From JAWKJY01 sp041393535 (GTDB lineage Bacteria; Actinomycetota; Thermoleophilia; Gaiellales; Gaiellaceae): a stretch of DNA of 64,000 nt. The stretch spans positions 496,001 to 560,000 of the forward strand of contig JAWKJY010000003.1 in the NCBI GenBank assembly GCA_041393535.1. The letters are read 5' to 3'. The position numbers and the translations under genes are program-made. Shown here in pieces: positions 27,455 through 37,137 of this stretch (position 1 is its first letter; every line of letters begins with the position of its first letter). The notes under the pieces were generated by a model that did no database searches, was not told where the DNA came from, and was given only the letters and a program-made list of their open reading frames with translations.

Positions 27455-28389
27455 CCCGCGGCGAGCTCGAGCGCGGCACGTGCGACGCGTGCTCGGGCGC
27501 TCGCATCGCGCATGATCGTGTCGGCCGCGGCGGCCCGGACGCCGAGCGCGACGAGCTGCGGCAGGAGCTCCCGGTCGACCGCGTCGACGAGCAGGTGCGT
27601 CAGCCAGGGCGCGTAGTGGCGTGCGACGGCGACAGCGCTGACCTCGCCCGCGAACGTCCGCATCAACCGGTCGGCCGGCCCCTTGATCGCGCGGCCGCCG
27701 ACGATCGGCGAGACGGCGACGGAGGGCCCCGAGCGTGCGAGCACGGCCTCGCGCACGCCCGGGACGGCGAGGATCGGGTCGACCGAGAGGTAGGGGTTGC
27801 TCGGAGCGACGACGAGCACGTCCGCCTGCTCGATGGCCTCGACGACCCCGGGCGCCGGCCGTGCCGCGGCGGCGCCCTCGACACGGAGCGCGTGGACGTC
27901 GACGTCGTGACGCCAGCGGACGAAGTAGGTCTGGAAGTCGACCTCGCCCCGCTCCGTGTCGACCATGGTCGTCAGCCGGTCGTCGGTCGCCGGCAGCAGC
28001 CGGACGCCGACGCCGAGCCGCCGGCAGATGTCCGCGGTGACGGCCGAGAGCGGCTCGCCCGCGCGCAGGCGCTGCGTCCGGACGAGGTGCAGGCCGAGGT
28101 CGCGGTCGCCGAGGAGGAACCAGTCCTCGCCGCCGAGCTCGGACACGACGGCCAGTGCGTTGCGCGTCTCGTCGGCCCGGCCCCAGCCCTGCTCCGGATG
28201 GACGATCCCGGCGAGCGTGTAGAGGACGGTGTCGAGGTCCGGCGAGACGCGCAGGCCGAGCAGCTCCAGGTCGTCCGCGACGTTGCCGACCACGGTGATC
28301 TCCCCGGCCGGGACGACCCGGACGAGACCATCGAGGAAGCGCGCGGCGCCGACGCCGCCGGCCAGCACGGTGATCCGCATCGCGCGCAT
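27451..28389 (-). CDS. cofD: 2-phospho-L-lactate transferase (F420 biosynthesis)
   Basis: ATG 28389 or ATG 28380 (MRITVLAGGVGAARFLDGL); 312 aa from the former. The N-terminal GGVGAARFLDGL loop, NVADDLELLGLRVSPDLDTVLY, GWGRADET and the APSNPYLSVDPIL and SPIVGG-x-AIKGPAD segments are hallmarks of CofD/FbiA, which joins a guanylated 3-carbon acid to Fo to form (dehydro-)F420-0 in the cytosol. The divergent cofE, 43 bases away, performs the next step. F420 made here could serve the LLM-type oxidoreductases at 47.1 and 60.2 kb. Assignment is secure. Confidence 0.92.
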   Translation of the reverse strand: MRAMRITVLAGGVGAARFLDGLVRVVPAGEITVVGNVADDLELLGLRVSPDLDTVLYTLAGIVHPEQGWGRADETRNALAVVSELGGEDWFLLGDRDLGLHLVRTQRLRAGEPLSAVTADICRRLGVGVRLLPATDDRLTTMVDTERGEVDFQTYFVRWRHDVDVHALRVEGAAAARPAPGVVEAIEQADVLVVAPSNPYLSVDPILAVPGVREAVLARSGPSVAVSPIVGGRAIKGPADRLMRTFAGEVSAVAVARHYAPWLTHLLVDAVDRELLPQLVALGVRAAAADTIMRDASARARVARAALELAAG

Positions 28390-28432
28390 TGTGCCGGGGC
28401 GGGAGCCTCCGGGGCTCCGCTACCGTGCCGCC

Positions 28433-29133
28433 GTGGACGAGGTGCGCGTGATCCCGCTGCGCGGGCTCCTTCGAGGTCCGCGAGGGCGACGACCTCGCGG
28501 GGATGCTGGCCGAGGCGATCCTGGCGCGGTGGCGCCGAGCCGGGCGACGTCGTCGTGGTCGCCCAGAAGGTCGTCTCGAAGGCCGAGGGCCGCATCGCCC
28601 ACGCGCCGACGCTCGCCGACCATCACCGCCTCGTGCTGCAGGAGGCGCGCAGGGTCCGACGTCGTCGAGGCGACCTGTTCGTGGTGGAGACGCGCCAGGG
28701 GTTCGTCTGCGCGAACGCCGGGATCGACCGCTCGAACACGCCGGGCGACGACCTCCTCGTCCTCCTGCCCGTCGACCCCGACGCCTCTGCGCGCACGTTG
28801 CGGGAGGGGCTCGCCGCGCGCCTCGGCGTCGCGCCTGCCGTCGTCGTCTCGGACTCGTTCGGGCGCGCATGGCGCCAGGGGATCGCGGGGGTCGCGATCG
28901 GCGTGGCGGGGATGCTGCCGCTCCTCGACCTGCGTGGCAGCCCCGACCGCCGGGGCCGGACGCTCGAGGCGACCACGATCGCCGTCGCCGACGAGCTCGC
29001 GAGCGCCGCCGAGCTCGTGATGGGCAAGGCCGACGGGATCCCGGCGGCGCTCATCCGCGGCGTTGCCGTGCCGGAGGGAGACGGCCGCGCGAGCGACCTC
29101 GTCATGCCGCCCGAGCGCGACCTGTTCCCGTAG
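28433..29133 (+). CDS. cofE: Coenzyme F420-0:L-glutamate ligase, frameshifted
   Basis: GTG 28433. Expected sequence is split over frames, with changes near 28467 and 28528 and possibly one near 28650. Joined: VRVIPLRGL, EVREGDDLAGMLAEAIL, PGDVVVVAQKVVSKAEGR, ETRQGFVCANAGIDRSN, SDSFGRAWRQGI and DRRGRTLEATTIAVADE, all conserved in CofE and the FbiB N-terminal domain, which adds glutamates to F420-0. At ~233 aa it lacks the C-terminal nitroreductase-like domain of mycobacterial FbiB. An intact gene is expected alongside cofD, so the breaks are probably errors. Confidence 0.85.
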
Positions 29134-29513
29134 GCGAGGGGGGCGAGCGCGGGCCCGTTGCGGCGCCGGCCCGGGTGCGCGGCCTGCTCGCCGCGGTCGC
29201 CGCCGGCCTGCGCAACGGTTCGCTCGTCCGCCCCGCCGCGCGGACACCGCCCGGCTCGCCGCCAGTCCGGCGCCGCCGCACGGTCGCATCGCCCGCAGCG
29301 CCGCCGCCAGCCGTCCCCGGCCCTCGCGGACATGTCCCTTTCGGCCGCCCCAGGGGCCACCCCGCGCCTCCACCCGCTTTCGAGCGTAGCGGCGAGACCG
29401 TCACGGGTGTGTGACGGCCGGGCCGGGATCCGTGACGATGGTGTGCCGATCGCTCCCCAGGCCGACCGCTCGCCCGTGGCTCGGAGGAGCGTCGCACCGG
29501 GAGCCCGTCGACG
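29134..29513. other. Gap between cofE and the minus-strand HExxH gene
   Basis: About 380 bases between convergent genes. Reading frames present are Arg/Pro/Gly-rich with no recognisable pattern, and no strong hairpin or tRNA-like cloverleaf was seen. Confidence 0.35.
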
Positions 29514-30116
29514 CTACGGGAAGACGGGGGTGCCGCGCTTGAGGTCGAGCTTGCCGCCGTTCCGGCACTCGCCGTTCTGGTAGCTCTGCGGCAGCGTCGG
29601 GTACACGTTGGCGTACACGTAGCTCGCGATCGCCTGCGCCTGGGCGGCGTCCGCGCCGAGGCGCTGGGCGACGTACGCGGTCGTCTGCAGCCCGTAGCAC
29701 TCGGCGACGCCCTCGTCCGCCTGGCCCTGGAGGTGCCATGCCTCGTGGGCGAGGGTGTGGACGGCCTGGATCGACTTCAGGACGTCGTCCGGGCAGCCCG
29801 TCGCCTCGTACACGCACCGGTAGCCGGGCTCCAGGCGGGCCTTCGGGAAGTCGTGGAGCCGCTGGCAGACAGCGCGCTTCAGGTGCGTCGCGTCCTCGGG
29901 CCGCCCGGCGTTGTCGAAGCGGACGGTGCCCTCGTCGCCCGAGATGTCGAAGACGTCCTTCACGATTCCCGCGCAGTCGACCGACACGTCCCGGCGCGCG
30001 ATCTCGCTGGCGATCCTGGCGAGCGTGTCCTCGGTCGTCGCCGTGCGGGCACCGTCGACGTAGAAGAACGCGCCGATGCCGGCGCCGACGAGCGCGAGGA
30101 AGAGGAGCAGGCGCAT
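29514..30116 (-). CDS. Secreted or membrane-anchored HExxH protein (putative zinc metallopeptidase-like)
   Basis: ATG 30116, 200 aa. An N-terminal signal or anchor (LLLFLALVGAGIGAFFYV) leads to an extracytoplasmic domain with HTLAHEAWHLQG, a HExxH zinc motif at about residues 123-127, followed by DEGVAECYGLQ, in which Glu could be the third ligand. Six Cys residues may form disulfides (CAG, CQR, CVYEATGC, ECYG, ECRNG). The pattern recalls small actinobacterial secreted metallopeptidases, but no named family is recognised and no activity is proven. It stands alone between cofE (convergent) and the acyl-CoA dehydrogenase terminator. Confidence 0.65.
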   Translation of the reverse strand: MRLLLFLALVGAGIGAFFYVDGARTATTEDTLARIASEIARRDVSVDCAGIVKDVFDISGDEGTVRFDNAGRPEDATHLKRAVCQRLHDFPKARLEPGYRCVYEATGCPDDVLKSIQAVHTLAHEAWHLQGQADEGVAECYGLQTTAYVAQRLGADAAQAQAIASYVYANVYPTLPQSYQNGECRNGGKLDLKRGTPVFP

Positions 30117-30155
30117 ACCGTGGTGTTCGGCGGCGCCCGCCCCCTGCTTGAGCCT

Positions 30156-30192
30156 CGCGCGGCGGCCCGGCCCCGGGCCGGGCCGCCGCGCG
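30156..30192 (-). terminator. Long hairpin ending the minus-strand catabolic operon
   Basis: CGCGCGGCGGCCCGGCCC and its exact 18-base complement are separated by one base, a near-perfect 37-base palindrome 12 bases beyond the stop of the acyl-CoA dehydrogenase at 30204. Confidence 0.75.
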
Positions 30193-30203
30193 ACGCGTGG
30201 CTC

Positions 30204-31365
30204 CTAGTACGAGCGCGGCATGCCGAGCACGTGCTGGCCGATGAAGGCGAGCACGAGGTTGTTCGAGACGGGCGCCACCTTGTACAGGCGGCACTCGCGG
30301 AACTTCCGCTCGACGTCGTACTCCTCGGCGAAGCCGAAGCCGCCGTGGGCGTCGAGGCATGCGTTCGCGAGCTCCCAGGCTGCCTCGGCCGCCAGGAGCT
30401 TCGCCATGTTCGCCTCCGGCCCGCACGGGATGCCGTTCTCGAACATCCAGGCCGCCTTGTAGCGCATCAGGTCGGCGGCCTGGGCCTGCGCCCAGCCCTT
30501 GGCGATCGGGAACTGCACGCCCTGGTTGGCGCCGATCGGGCGGCCGAAGACGACGCGCTCGCTGACGTACTTCGTCGCCTTCTCCGTGAACCAGCGGCAG
30601 TCGCCGATCGACTCGGCGGCGATCAGGACGCGCTCCGCGTTCATCCCGTCGAGGATGTACCGAAGCCCTTGCCCTCCTGGCCGACGAGGTCCTCGTCGGG
30701 GACGAAGACGCCGTCGAGGAAGATCTCCGTCGTCGCGTGGTTCATCAGCGTCTTGATCGGGCGGATCGTCAGCGTCCCGTCCGCGAGCGCCTTCTTCATG
30801 TCGACGATGAACGTCGAGATGCTGTCGGTCTTCTTCTCGACCTGGTCGGCGGGCGTCGTCCGCGCGAGCAGGAGCATCAGGTCCGAGTGCTCCGCGCGCG
30901 AGGTCCAGATCTTCTGGCCGCGGATGACGTAGCCGCCGTCGACCTTCTCCGCCGTCGTCTGGATCTTCGTCGTGTCGGAGCCGGCCGTCGGCTCGGTGAC
31001 GCCGAAGGCCTGGAGCCGGAGCTCGCCGGAGGCGATCCGCGGCAGGTACCGCTGCTTCTGGTCGTCCGACCCGTTCCGGAGGATCGTGCCCATGATGTAC
31101 ATCTGGGCGTGGCAGGCGCCCGAGTTGCAGCCGGACGCGTTGATCTCCTCCAGGATCACGCTGGCGGCGGTGATCGAGAGCCCGGCGCCGCCGTACTCCT
31201 CCGGGATCAGGGCGGCGAGCCAGCCGTTGTCGGTGAGGGCCTGGACGAACTCGGTGGGGTACTTGTCCGGCTCGAGCTCGCGCCAGTACTCGCCGGGGAA
31301 GCCGGCGCAGAGCTCGCGCACGGCGACCCGGATCTCGTTCAGCTCCTCGGGGATCGTGAAGTCAT
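30204..31365 (-). CDS. Acyl-CoA dehydrogenase, atypical catalytic site, frameshifted
   Basis: ATG at 31365 with GAAAGG before it; one base seems missing directly after it (ATGAC where ATGGAC would give MDFTIPEEL). A second shift lies near 30652. Joined, ~388 aa: N-terminal helices, GVTEPTAGSDTTKI (flavin loop), KIWTSRAEHSD, and the C-terminal AHGGFGFAEEYDVERKFRECRL. Where most members have Y-E-G-T with the catalytic Glu, this reads KVAPVSNNLV, so the usual base is absent. It is the last gene of the minus operon after the fused HyuA-HyuB. It would oxidise an acyl-CoA or act as a related flavoenzyme. Confidence 0.8.
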
Positions 31366-31413
31366 CTGCCTTTCCTGTCGGCCGGCCCTGTGCCGGCGGG
31401 TCGTTGATCGCTC

Positions 31414-33198
31414 CTAGCCGGTGCCGGCGCGCAGCGCCGCGGTCGCGTCCCGGTCGATCGCGAGCGTCCCGTCGTCCTCGCTGCCCGTGATCGCCACGCC
31501 GTAGACCTCCCGCGCCGCCTGGATCGAGACGAGCCGCTCGACGACGTCGGCGAGCACGCGCTCGGGGCTCGCGCAGCCGGGGTCGCCGTAGCCGCCGCCG
31601 CCGTTGTCGATCGCGCGCATCGCGTCGCCCGGGCCGAGCTCCACCATGAAGAACGTGGGAGGACCTCGACCCGCCCGTCGTGGTGCAGGACGGCGTTCGA
31701 GGCCAGCTTCGCGTCGTGGCCGCCGCGGACGCCGCGGGGCGTTGACCGTGCCGTTGCAGATGTCGATCACGGTCACCGGGCTCGTGCGCGGCGTAGGTCA
31801 CCTCGGTCGCGGGGCCGCCGCGGCGTCGGCCGGCGCCGGCCGAGTCGGTCACGAGGCGCATCGACCGGACGAGGAACGGCGTCCGCTGCTCGTCGATCTC
31901 GACCGAGTCGCGGTAGAGGAGGCCGAGCCCGGGCGGCGTCAGGCAGTACGTCATCCCGTCGTGCGTCGGCGTCGCCGGCCCGCCGCCGCCCATCAGGAAG
32001 ATCTGGTTGACGTACGGCTCGCCGCCCTTGCGCGGGTCGCTGCCGGAGACGACGCCCGCCCCGGCCGAGTTGCAGAAGTTCGTCATCGCGAGGCCATAGC
32101 CGTCGCCGAGCTCGGCCAGCACCGACTGCGTCCCGTTGATCACGAGGTCGCCGACGTTCGTCGTCGCGACCGAGCAGCTGTACGGGTGCTTCGGGATGCC
32201 GGCGACGCAGCCCTCGCGCAGCTTGACCCTGACGTGGCGGAACGACCCGGCGTTGTGCTGGATGTCCGGGTCGAGCGTGCAGAACACCGCCTGCGCGGCA
32301 CCGCTCGTCGCCGTCGCCTCGGTCAGGTTGAGGCCCGTCGGGATGTTGTCGGGGTTGTCGGTGAGGTCGATCTCGATCGTCCCGGCGTCCGGGTCGACGT
32401 CGATGACGACCTTGATCTCGATCCCGTCCGGCAGGAACGGGACGACCGGGTCGTGCCGCTGGACCGTCTCCAGGTGCGCCTTCGGCAGCTTCCGGATCGA
32501 CGCCTCGACGCGCCGCGAAGCGTAGTCGAGCCACTCGTCGACGAACGCCCGGACGGTCTCGAGGCCGTACTTCGCGACGAGCGCCTTGAGGCCGCGCTCG
32601 CCGACCCGGGCGGCCGCGATCGCCGAGATGAAGTCCCCCTGCCACTGGTCCGGCACGCGGATCCGGCGCCGGCACATGCGGACGAAGTCGTCGACGTCCT
32701 GGTAGTCACGCTGCACGAGCAGGCAGGGGAAGATCAGCGTCCCTCCTCGTACACGTCGCGCGCGCCCGCGTGGTACGTGGTCGGGATGCTGTTGCCGGTG
32801 TCGGCCTGGTGCGACTTCACCGTGACCGTGAAGACGTGCTCGCCCTCGTGGAAGACCGGCACGAGGATCGTGTGGTCGGCCGCGTGGGAGTTGCCGTCGT
32901 ACGGGTCGTTGTGGATGTACGCGTCGCCCTCGCGGAACTCCGGGTGCGTCCGGCGCATCGCCGCGCACTGCAGGTGCGTCCCGAAGACGTGCATCGGCAG
33001 GCCCGCGGCGATCGCGAGCACCTCGTCGCTCGACGTGTTGATGCCGCAGGAGAAGTCCCGCGCCATGCCGATCACGGACGAGCGCGCGGTCAGCAGCACC
33101 GTCTCCGTCATCTCCCGCAGGATCGCGTCCAGGCGGTTCGCCATCACGGCGAGGAGCACCGGGTCGACGCCGCCCTCCGACGGCGCCGTGGAGCGGGC
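31414..33198 (-). CDS. hyuB: Hydantoinase/oxoprolinase B domain, fused in frame to HyuA; several frameshifts
   Basis: Begins without its own start codon: the HyuA frame continues through GGVDPVLLAVMANRLDAILREM, the typical HyuB opening. It keeps IHNDPYDGNSHAADH and VKSHQADTGNSIPTTYH. The frame then shifts near 32738, 31778, 31738 and 31668. Conserved blocks persist on either side (DLTDNPDNIPTGLNLTEA, FCNSAGAGVVSG, NGGGGYGDP). This gives a ~1,290-aa A-B polypeptide like eukaryotic 5-oxoprolinase, if the in-frame join is real and not another indel. It would supply the B half of a cyclic-amide hydrolase. An acyl-CoA dehydrogenase follows 48 bases on. Confidence 0.7.
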
Positions 33199-35280
33199 CG
33201 GCTCGACCTCGAGCAGGTAGTTGCCGGTGTCCGTGATCAGGCAGCGCGAGCCGGGGTGGACGACGATCGTCGTCGTCGGCTCGACCACGATGGCCGGCGC
33301 CTCGAGCACCGTGCCGGGCGGGATCGTCCCGCCGAGGTAGACGGGCGTCTCGACCGCGCCGGTCTCGTCGAAGTACGCCGTCACGGTCGTGTCCGGCCGC
33401 GCCTCGCCCGTACCGGCCGCCGGCTCGGGCCGGCGGGGCTTGGGCAGGCGGGCGGTCAGGCGGCCCTTCCAGTTGACGCACTCGAGCGGCGCCTTGTCGT
33501 CGCGCACCTCGTACAGGCGCTCGTGCTGCTCGTCGAACGCCGCGCGCAGCCGCGTCACCGACTCGGCCGAGCCGAACCGCTCGAGCGGCAGCAGCACCTC
33601 CATCTCCCACTGCTGGTTCAGGTAGCGCGCCTCGACGAACCGCTCGCGCGTGAACTCGTCGATCCCGCGGGCCGAAAGCCGGGCGGCGAAGGCGTCCATG
33701 CGCGCGTCGATCCCCGCGAGCACCTCGTTGACGCCGTCGTGGTCGAACTCGTCCGAGTGCGAGTAGCGCGAGCCGGAGAACTCGACGACGATGTCCGAGT
33801 GCTGCGCGCCGCAGGCCGAGAGCGCGCCCGCCGTGCGCGGCACGAGCACCTGGCGGCAGCCGAGCGAGCGGGCGATCGGGACGACGTTCAGCCCGGCCGC
33901 GCCGCCGCCGGCGACGACGAGGCTCTCGGACGGGTCGACGCCGTCCTTCACCGTGATCTGGTCGATCGCCTTGACCATCTCCTCGCCGGAGAGGGTCAGG
34001 ATGGCGCTCGCCGCCTGCTCGACGCCCATCCCGAGCCGCCCGGCCAGCTCGCCGACGACGCGCACCGCGGCCTCGCGGTCGAGCGTCATCCGGCCGCCGA
34101 GGAAGCGCTCGGGGTCGATGTAGCCGAGCACGACCGCCGCGTCCGTCACCGTGGGGCTCGTGCCGCCTCGGCCGTAGCAGGCCGGGCCCGGGTCGGCGCC
34201 GGCGCTCTGCGGGCCCACGCGGAGCAGGCCGCCGTCGTCCAGCCGGGCGATCGAGCCGCCCCGGCGCCGATCGAGCGCGCGTCGACGGTCAGGACGCCGA
34301 GCAGGTAGCCGACCAGGCTCCTCGACGAGCCAGGTCTCCCGCGTGTACTTGATCCGGCCGGACCGTAGGATGAGCGGACGTCGAACGTCGTGCCGCCCGT
34401 GTCGACGACGATCACGTCGTCGCCGGGCGCCTCCTGGGCCGCGTAGGCGAGCCCGGCGAGCGAGCGCCATCGCGGGCCCGGGCGGACCATGTTCACCGGC
34501 CGCGCGATCACGTCCTCGACGTGCATGACGCCGCCGACGAGGTGGAGATCAGCGGCTCGCCCTGGAAGCCGGCGCCGGTCACGTCCTGCTCGAAGGAGCG
34601 CAGGTGCGTCACTGCATGGTCGGCTTGAGCGACGCGTCGATCGCAGTCGACGAGGTGCGCAGGTACTCGCGGACGATCAGGTTCAGGCTCGTGCGAGAGC
34701 TGGACGGGACGTCGGCAGGTGCGCCGCGAGCAGGCATCGCCGACCCGCCGCTCGTGCGAGCCGTTCGCGATCGACCAGAGGAAGCTCACCGCCACCGCCT
34801 CGACGCCGCGGCGGCGCAGGCGGAGGCGGTCAGCCGACGACGGCGGCCTGTCAAGAGCGGCACGACCACCTCGCCCTCCGAGTCGATCCGCTCGGGCACC
34901 TCGTAGGTCAGGCTGCGCGGGATGTAGGGCGTAGGAAGTCGCAGGAGAGCTCGAACGGGTTGTGCTTGCCGCCCTGCCGGTAGGAGAGGACGTCGGGGAA
35001 GCCCTCGGTGACGAGCAGCGCCGTCCGTGCGACGGTGCCCTCGACGATCGCGTTCGTCGCGCAGGTCGTGCCGTAGACGAGCACGGTGGCCTCGGCCAGC
35101 AGGGCGCCAGGCTCGACGCCCAGGGTCGAGGCCGCGTCGGCGGGGCTGGCCGCGAAGCGAGGTACGGGCGCTCGCGGGTGGTCAAGCCCCCTTGCCGACA
35201 GTCGAGCTCGCCGCTCGCGTCGGCGACGACGACGTCCGTGAAAAGGTGCCGCCGACGTCCACGGAGATGCGGTAGCTCAC
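33199..35280 (-). CDS. hyuA: Hydantoinase/oxoprolinase A domain (fused to B), N-terminal part heavily frameshifted
   Basis: GTG 35280 with AGAGGGA upstream starts SYRISVDVGGTF, the HyuA phosphate-loop opening. A run of four T then shifts the frame before TDVVVADASGEL. Several more shifts between about 35200 and 34250 scatter recognisable pieces (VDTGGTTFDV, SIGAGA). From ~34250 downward the frame is clean: LLRVGPQSAGADPGPACYGRGG, VAGGGAAGLNVVPIARSLGC and the oxoprolinase C-terminal domain. Domain order equals the other HyuA proteins here, but this copy continues into HyuB. Whether it is broken in the organism or only in this sequence cannot be decided here. Confidence 0.7.
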
Positions 35281-35381
35281 GTAGGTCCCTCTGGAATCCG
35301 CGCATCGGGAACGGCCGGGCCCAGCGCCACGGCGCCGGGGCGAAGCCCTGGAACAGCACGCCCCGCGCCCAGCCGCCGCTG

Positions 35382-35838
35382 CTATCCGCTCGTCCTCGTC
35401 AGGACGAGGGCCACGTCCGTCGTCGGGCTTCCGCGCGTGATCACCCGGACGACCTCCGTCGAGCGGAACAGGACGCGGGCGCCGTCGACGATCGTCGCCG
35501 GACGGCGTACGTGCCGCGCTCGTCGATCGCCGCCGGGTCGTACGGGAGCTCGAACAGGATCGGCACCTGTGCCCGCCCGTCTCGATCGTCACGTCGACGA
35601 GCGTGGTCGACGGCGCGTCCTGCCGCGAGACGTCGACGAGCGCCACCTCGACCGCCGACGTCGGGGCGAGCGCGATCCGCTCCCGGTAGGTCACCGTCCC
35701 CGCGACCCGGGCGAGCCCCCCGGCCGCGGTACCGGCCGCGGTACCGGCCGCCGCCGGCCCGTCGTCCCCGCCGCAGGCCGCCGTGCCGATGGCGAGGGCG
35801 GCGAGGACGAGGAGCGCGGGCCGGCGGAGCGGCGTCAT
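35382..35838 (-). CDS. YbaY-type lipoprotein, two frameshifts
   Basis: ATG 35838 lies one base after the stop of the upstream acyl-CoA dehydrogenase. Signal peptide LLVLAALAIGTAACGG with lipobox Cys22, a short linker with a 12-bp DNA repeat coding AGTA-AGTA, then VAGTVTYRERIALAPTSAVEVALVDVSRQDAP, the beta-sandwich start of the YbaY/YscW family. Shifts near 35575 and 35500 are needed to read FELPYDPAAIDERGTYAV and FRSTEVVRVITRGSPTTDVALVLT up to TAG at 35384. The product is ~152 aa, attached to the outer face of the membrane. Its function is unknown and its place in the catabolic operon may be incidental. Confidence 0.7.
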
Positions 35839-35839
35839 C

Positions 35840-37021
35840 TCAGATCTTGTGCAGCTCGAGCAGGCGCCGCGCGATGATCAGCTGCTGGATCTCGTTCGAC
35901 CCCTCGCCGATCAGGAGCAGCGGCGCGTCGCGGTAGTACCGCTCCGGCCGGTACTCGAGCGAGTAGCCGTAGCCGCCGTGGATCCGCATGCAGTCGAGCG
36001 CGTTGTCCTGCGCGGCCTCCGTGGCGAAGAACTTCGCCATGCCGGCCTCGAGGTCGGCGCGCTCGCCGCTCGCCTTCTTCCGCGCCGCCTGGACGGTCAG
36101 CAGCCGGGCCGCCTCCGCCCGCGTCGCCATCTTCGCGAGCATCATCTGGACGGCCTGGTGGTGGCCGATCGGCTTGCCGAAGGCGTGGCGCTCCTGCGCG
36201 TAGCGCAGCGCGTCGTCGAGCGCCGCCTGCGCGACGCCGACGCCGCGGGCGGCGACGTTGACGCGGCCGACCTCGATCCCGCTCATGAAGTAGCGGAAGC
36301 CGTTGCCCACGCCCTCCTCGCCGCCGAGGATGCTCGAGGACGGGGTGCGGAAGCCGTCGAAGATCAGCTCGGTCGACTCGACGCCCTTGTAGCCGAGCTT
36401 CTTCAGGCCGGGCATCGGGATCTTCAGCCCCGGCGGCTCGGTCTCCGGCTCCTTCTCGATGATGAAGCCGGTCGTGCCCGTGTGCGGCGGGCTCGCGGTC
36501 AGGTCGTTCTTCGCGAGCAGCATGATGATCGACGAGCGGTAGCCGTTCGTCACCCACATCTTCTGGCCGTCGATCACCCAGTCGTCGCCGTCGCGGGTCG
36601 CGGTCGTGCGGATCGCCTGGACGTCGGACCCGGCCTCCGGCTCGGTCATCGAGAAGGACGCGCGGATCTCCCGCGTGGCCAGCTTCGGCAGGTACTTCTG
36701 CTTCTGCTCCTCGGTGCCGTGCATCCGGATCATGTACGCGGCCATGAAGGAGCCGTTGAGGATGCCCGACAGGGTCACCCAGCCCCGCGACAGCTCGGTC
36801 ACGATCAGGGCGTAGGTGTCGAGCCCCAGCCCGAGCCCGCCGTACTCCTCCGGGATCGTGGTGCCGAAGAGGCCCATCTGCGTGATGGTGTCGACGAGCT
36901 TCTCCGGGTACTCGTCCCGGTGCTCGAGCTCGGACGCGACCGGGATCACGTCCCTGTCGACGAACTCCCGCACGGCAGCGACGATCTCGCGCTGCTCCTC
37001 GGTGAGCTCGTAGTCGGTCAT
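35840..37021 (-). CDS. Acyl-CoA dehydrogenase
   Basis: ATG 37021 (TTG 37024 is the codon before); GGAGGGAGC precedes it. 393 aa, intact. Signatures: FSMTEPEAGSDVQAIRT (flavin-binding), MWVTNGYRSSIIM, and the C-terminal IHGGYGYSLEYRPERYYRD followed by GEGSNEIQQLIIARRLL with the catalytic Glu in place. It transfers two electrons from an acyl-CoA to ETF via FAD. Two hairpins lie upstream, between it and MmgE/PrpD, so it may have its own promoter. It pairs with MaoC, which could hydrate the enoyl-CoA. Confidence 0.9.
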   Translation of the reverse strand: MTDYELTEEQREIVAAVREFVDRDVIPVASELEHRDEYPEKLVDTITQMGLFGTTIPEEYGGLGLGLDTYALIVTELSRGWVTLSGILNGSFMAAYMIRMHGTEEQKQKYLPKLATREIRASFSMTEPEAGSDVQAIRTTATRDGDDWVIDGQKMWVTNGYRSSIIMLLAKNDLTASPPHTGTTGFIIEKEPETEPPGLKIPMPGLKKLGYKGVESTELIFDGFRTPSSSILGGEEGVGNGFRYFMSGIEVGRVNVAARGVGVAQAALDDALRYAQERHAFGKPIGHHQAVQMMLAKMATRAEAARLLTVQAARKKASGERADLEAGMAKFFATEAAQDNALDCMRIHGGYGYSLEYRPERYYRDAPLLLIGEGSNEIQQLIIARRLLELHKI

Positions 37022-37040
37022 CAACGCTCCCTCCGGGAGC

Positions 37041-37070
37041 GCGGGGGAGAAGCTCGCGCTTCTCCCCCGC
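37041..37070 (-). terminator. Hairpin between MmgE/PrpD and acyl-CoA dehydrogenase
   Basis: GCGGGGGAGAAGC pairs perfectly with GCTTCTCCCCCGC over a TCGC loop: 13 bp. It stands 20 bases before the dehydrogenase start, so it may act as an attenuator or a leader hairpin. Confidence 0.6.
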
Positions 37071-37090
37071 GGGCCCCCTCATCGTTCCGG

Positions 37091-37115
37091 GGCGGGAGCG
37101 TCCTCGGCTCCCGCC
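37091..37115 (-). terminator. Second hairpin downstream of MmgE/PrpD
   Basis: GGCGGGAGC pairs with GCTCCCGCC over a 7-base loop, 23 bases after the MmgE/PrpD stop on the minus strand. Two hairpins in tandem suggest efficient termination here. Confidence 0.55.
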
Positions 37116-37137
37116 CGCCATGGTCTGGTCGGTTCGC

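Noticed and set aside
28379..28440. Possible riboswitch or tRNA in the cofD-cofE gap
   Set aside because: Only 43 bases long, with no cloverleaf or conserved aptamer-like pairing.
29134..29513. Small genes in the cofE downstream gap
   Set aside because: Frames on both strands are low-complexity Arg/Pro/Gly sequence with no start context or conserved pattern.
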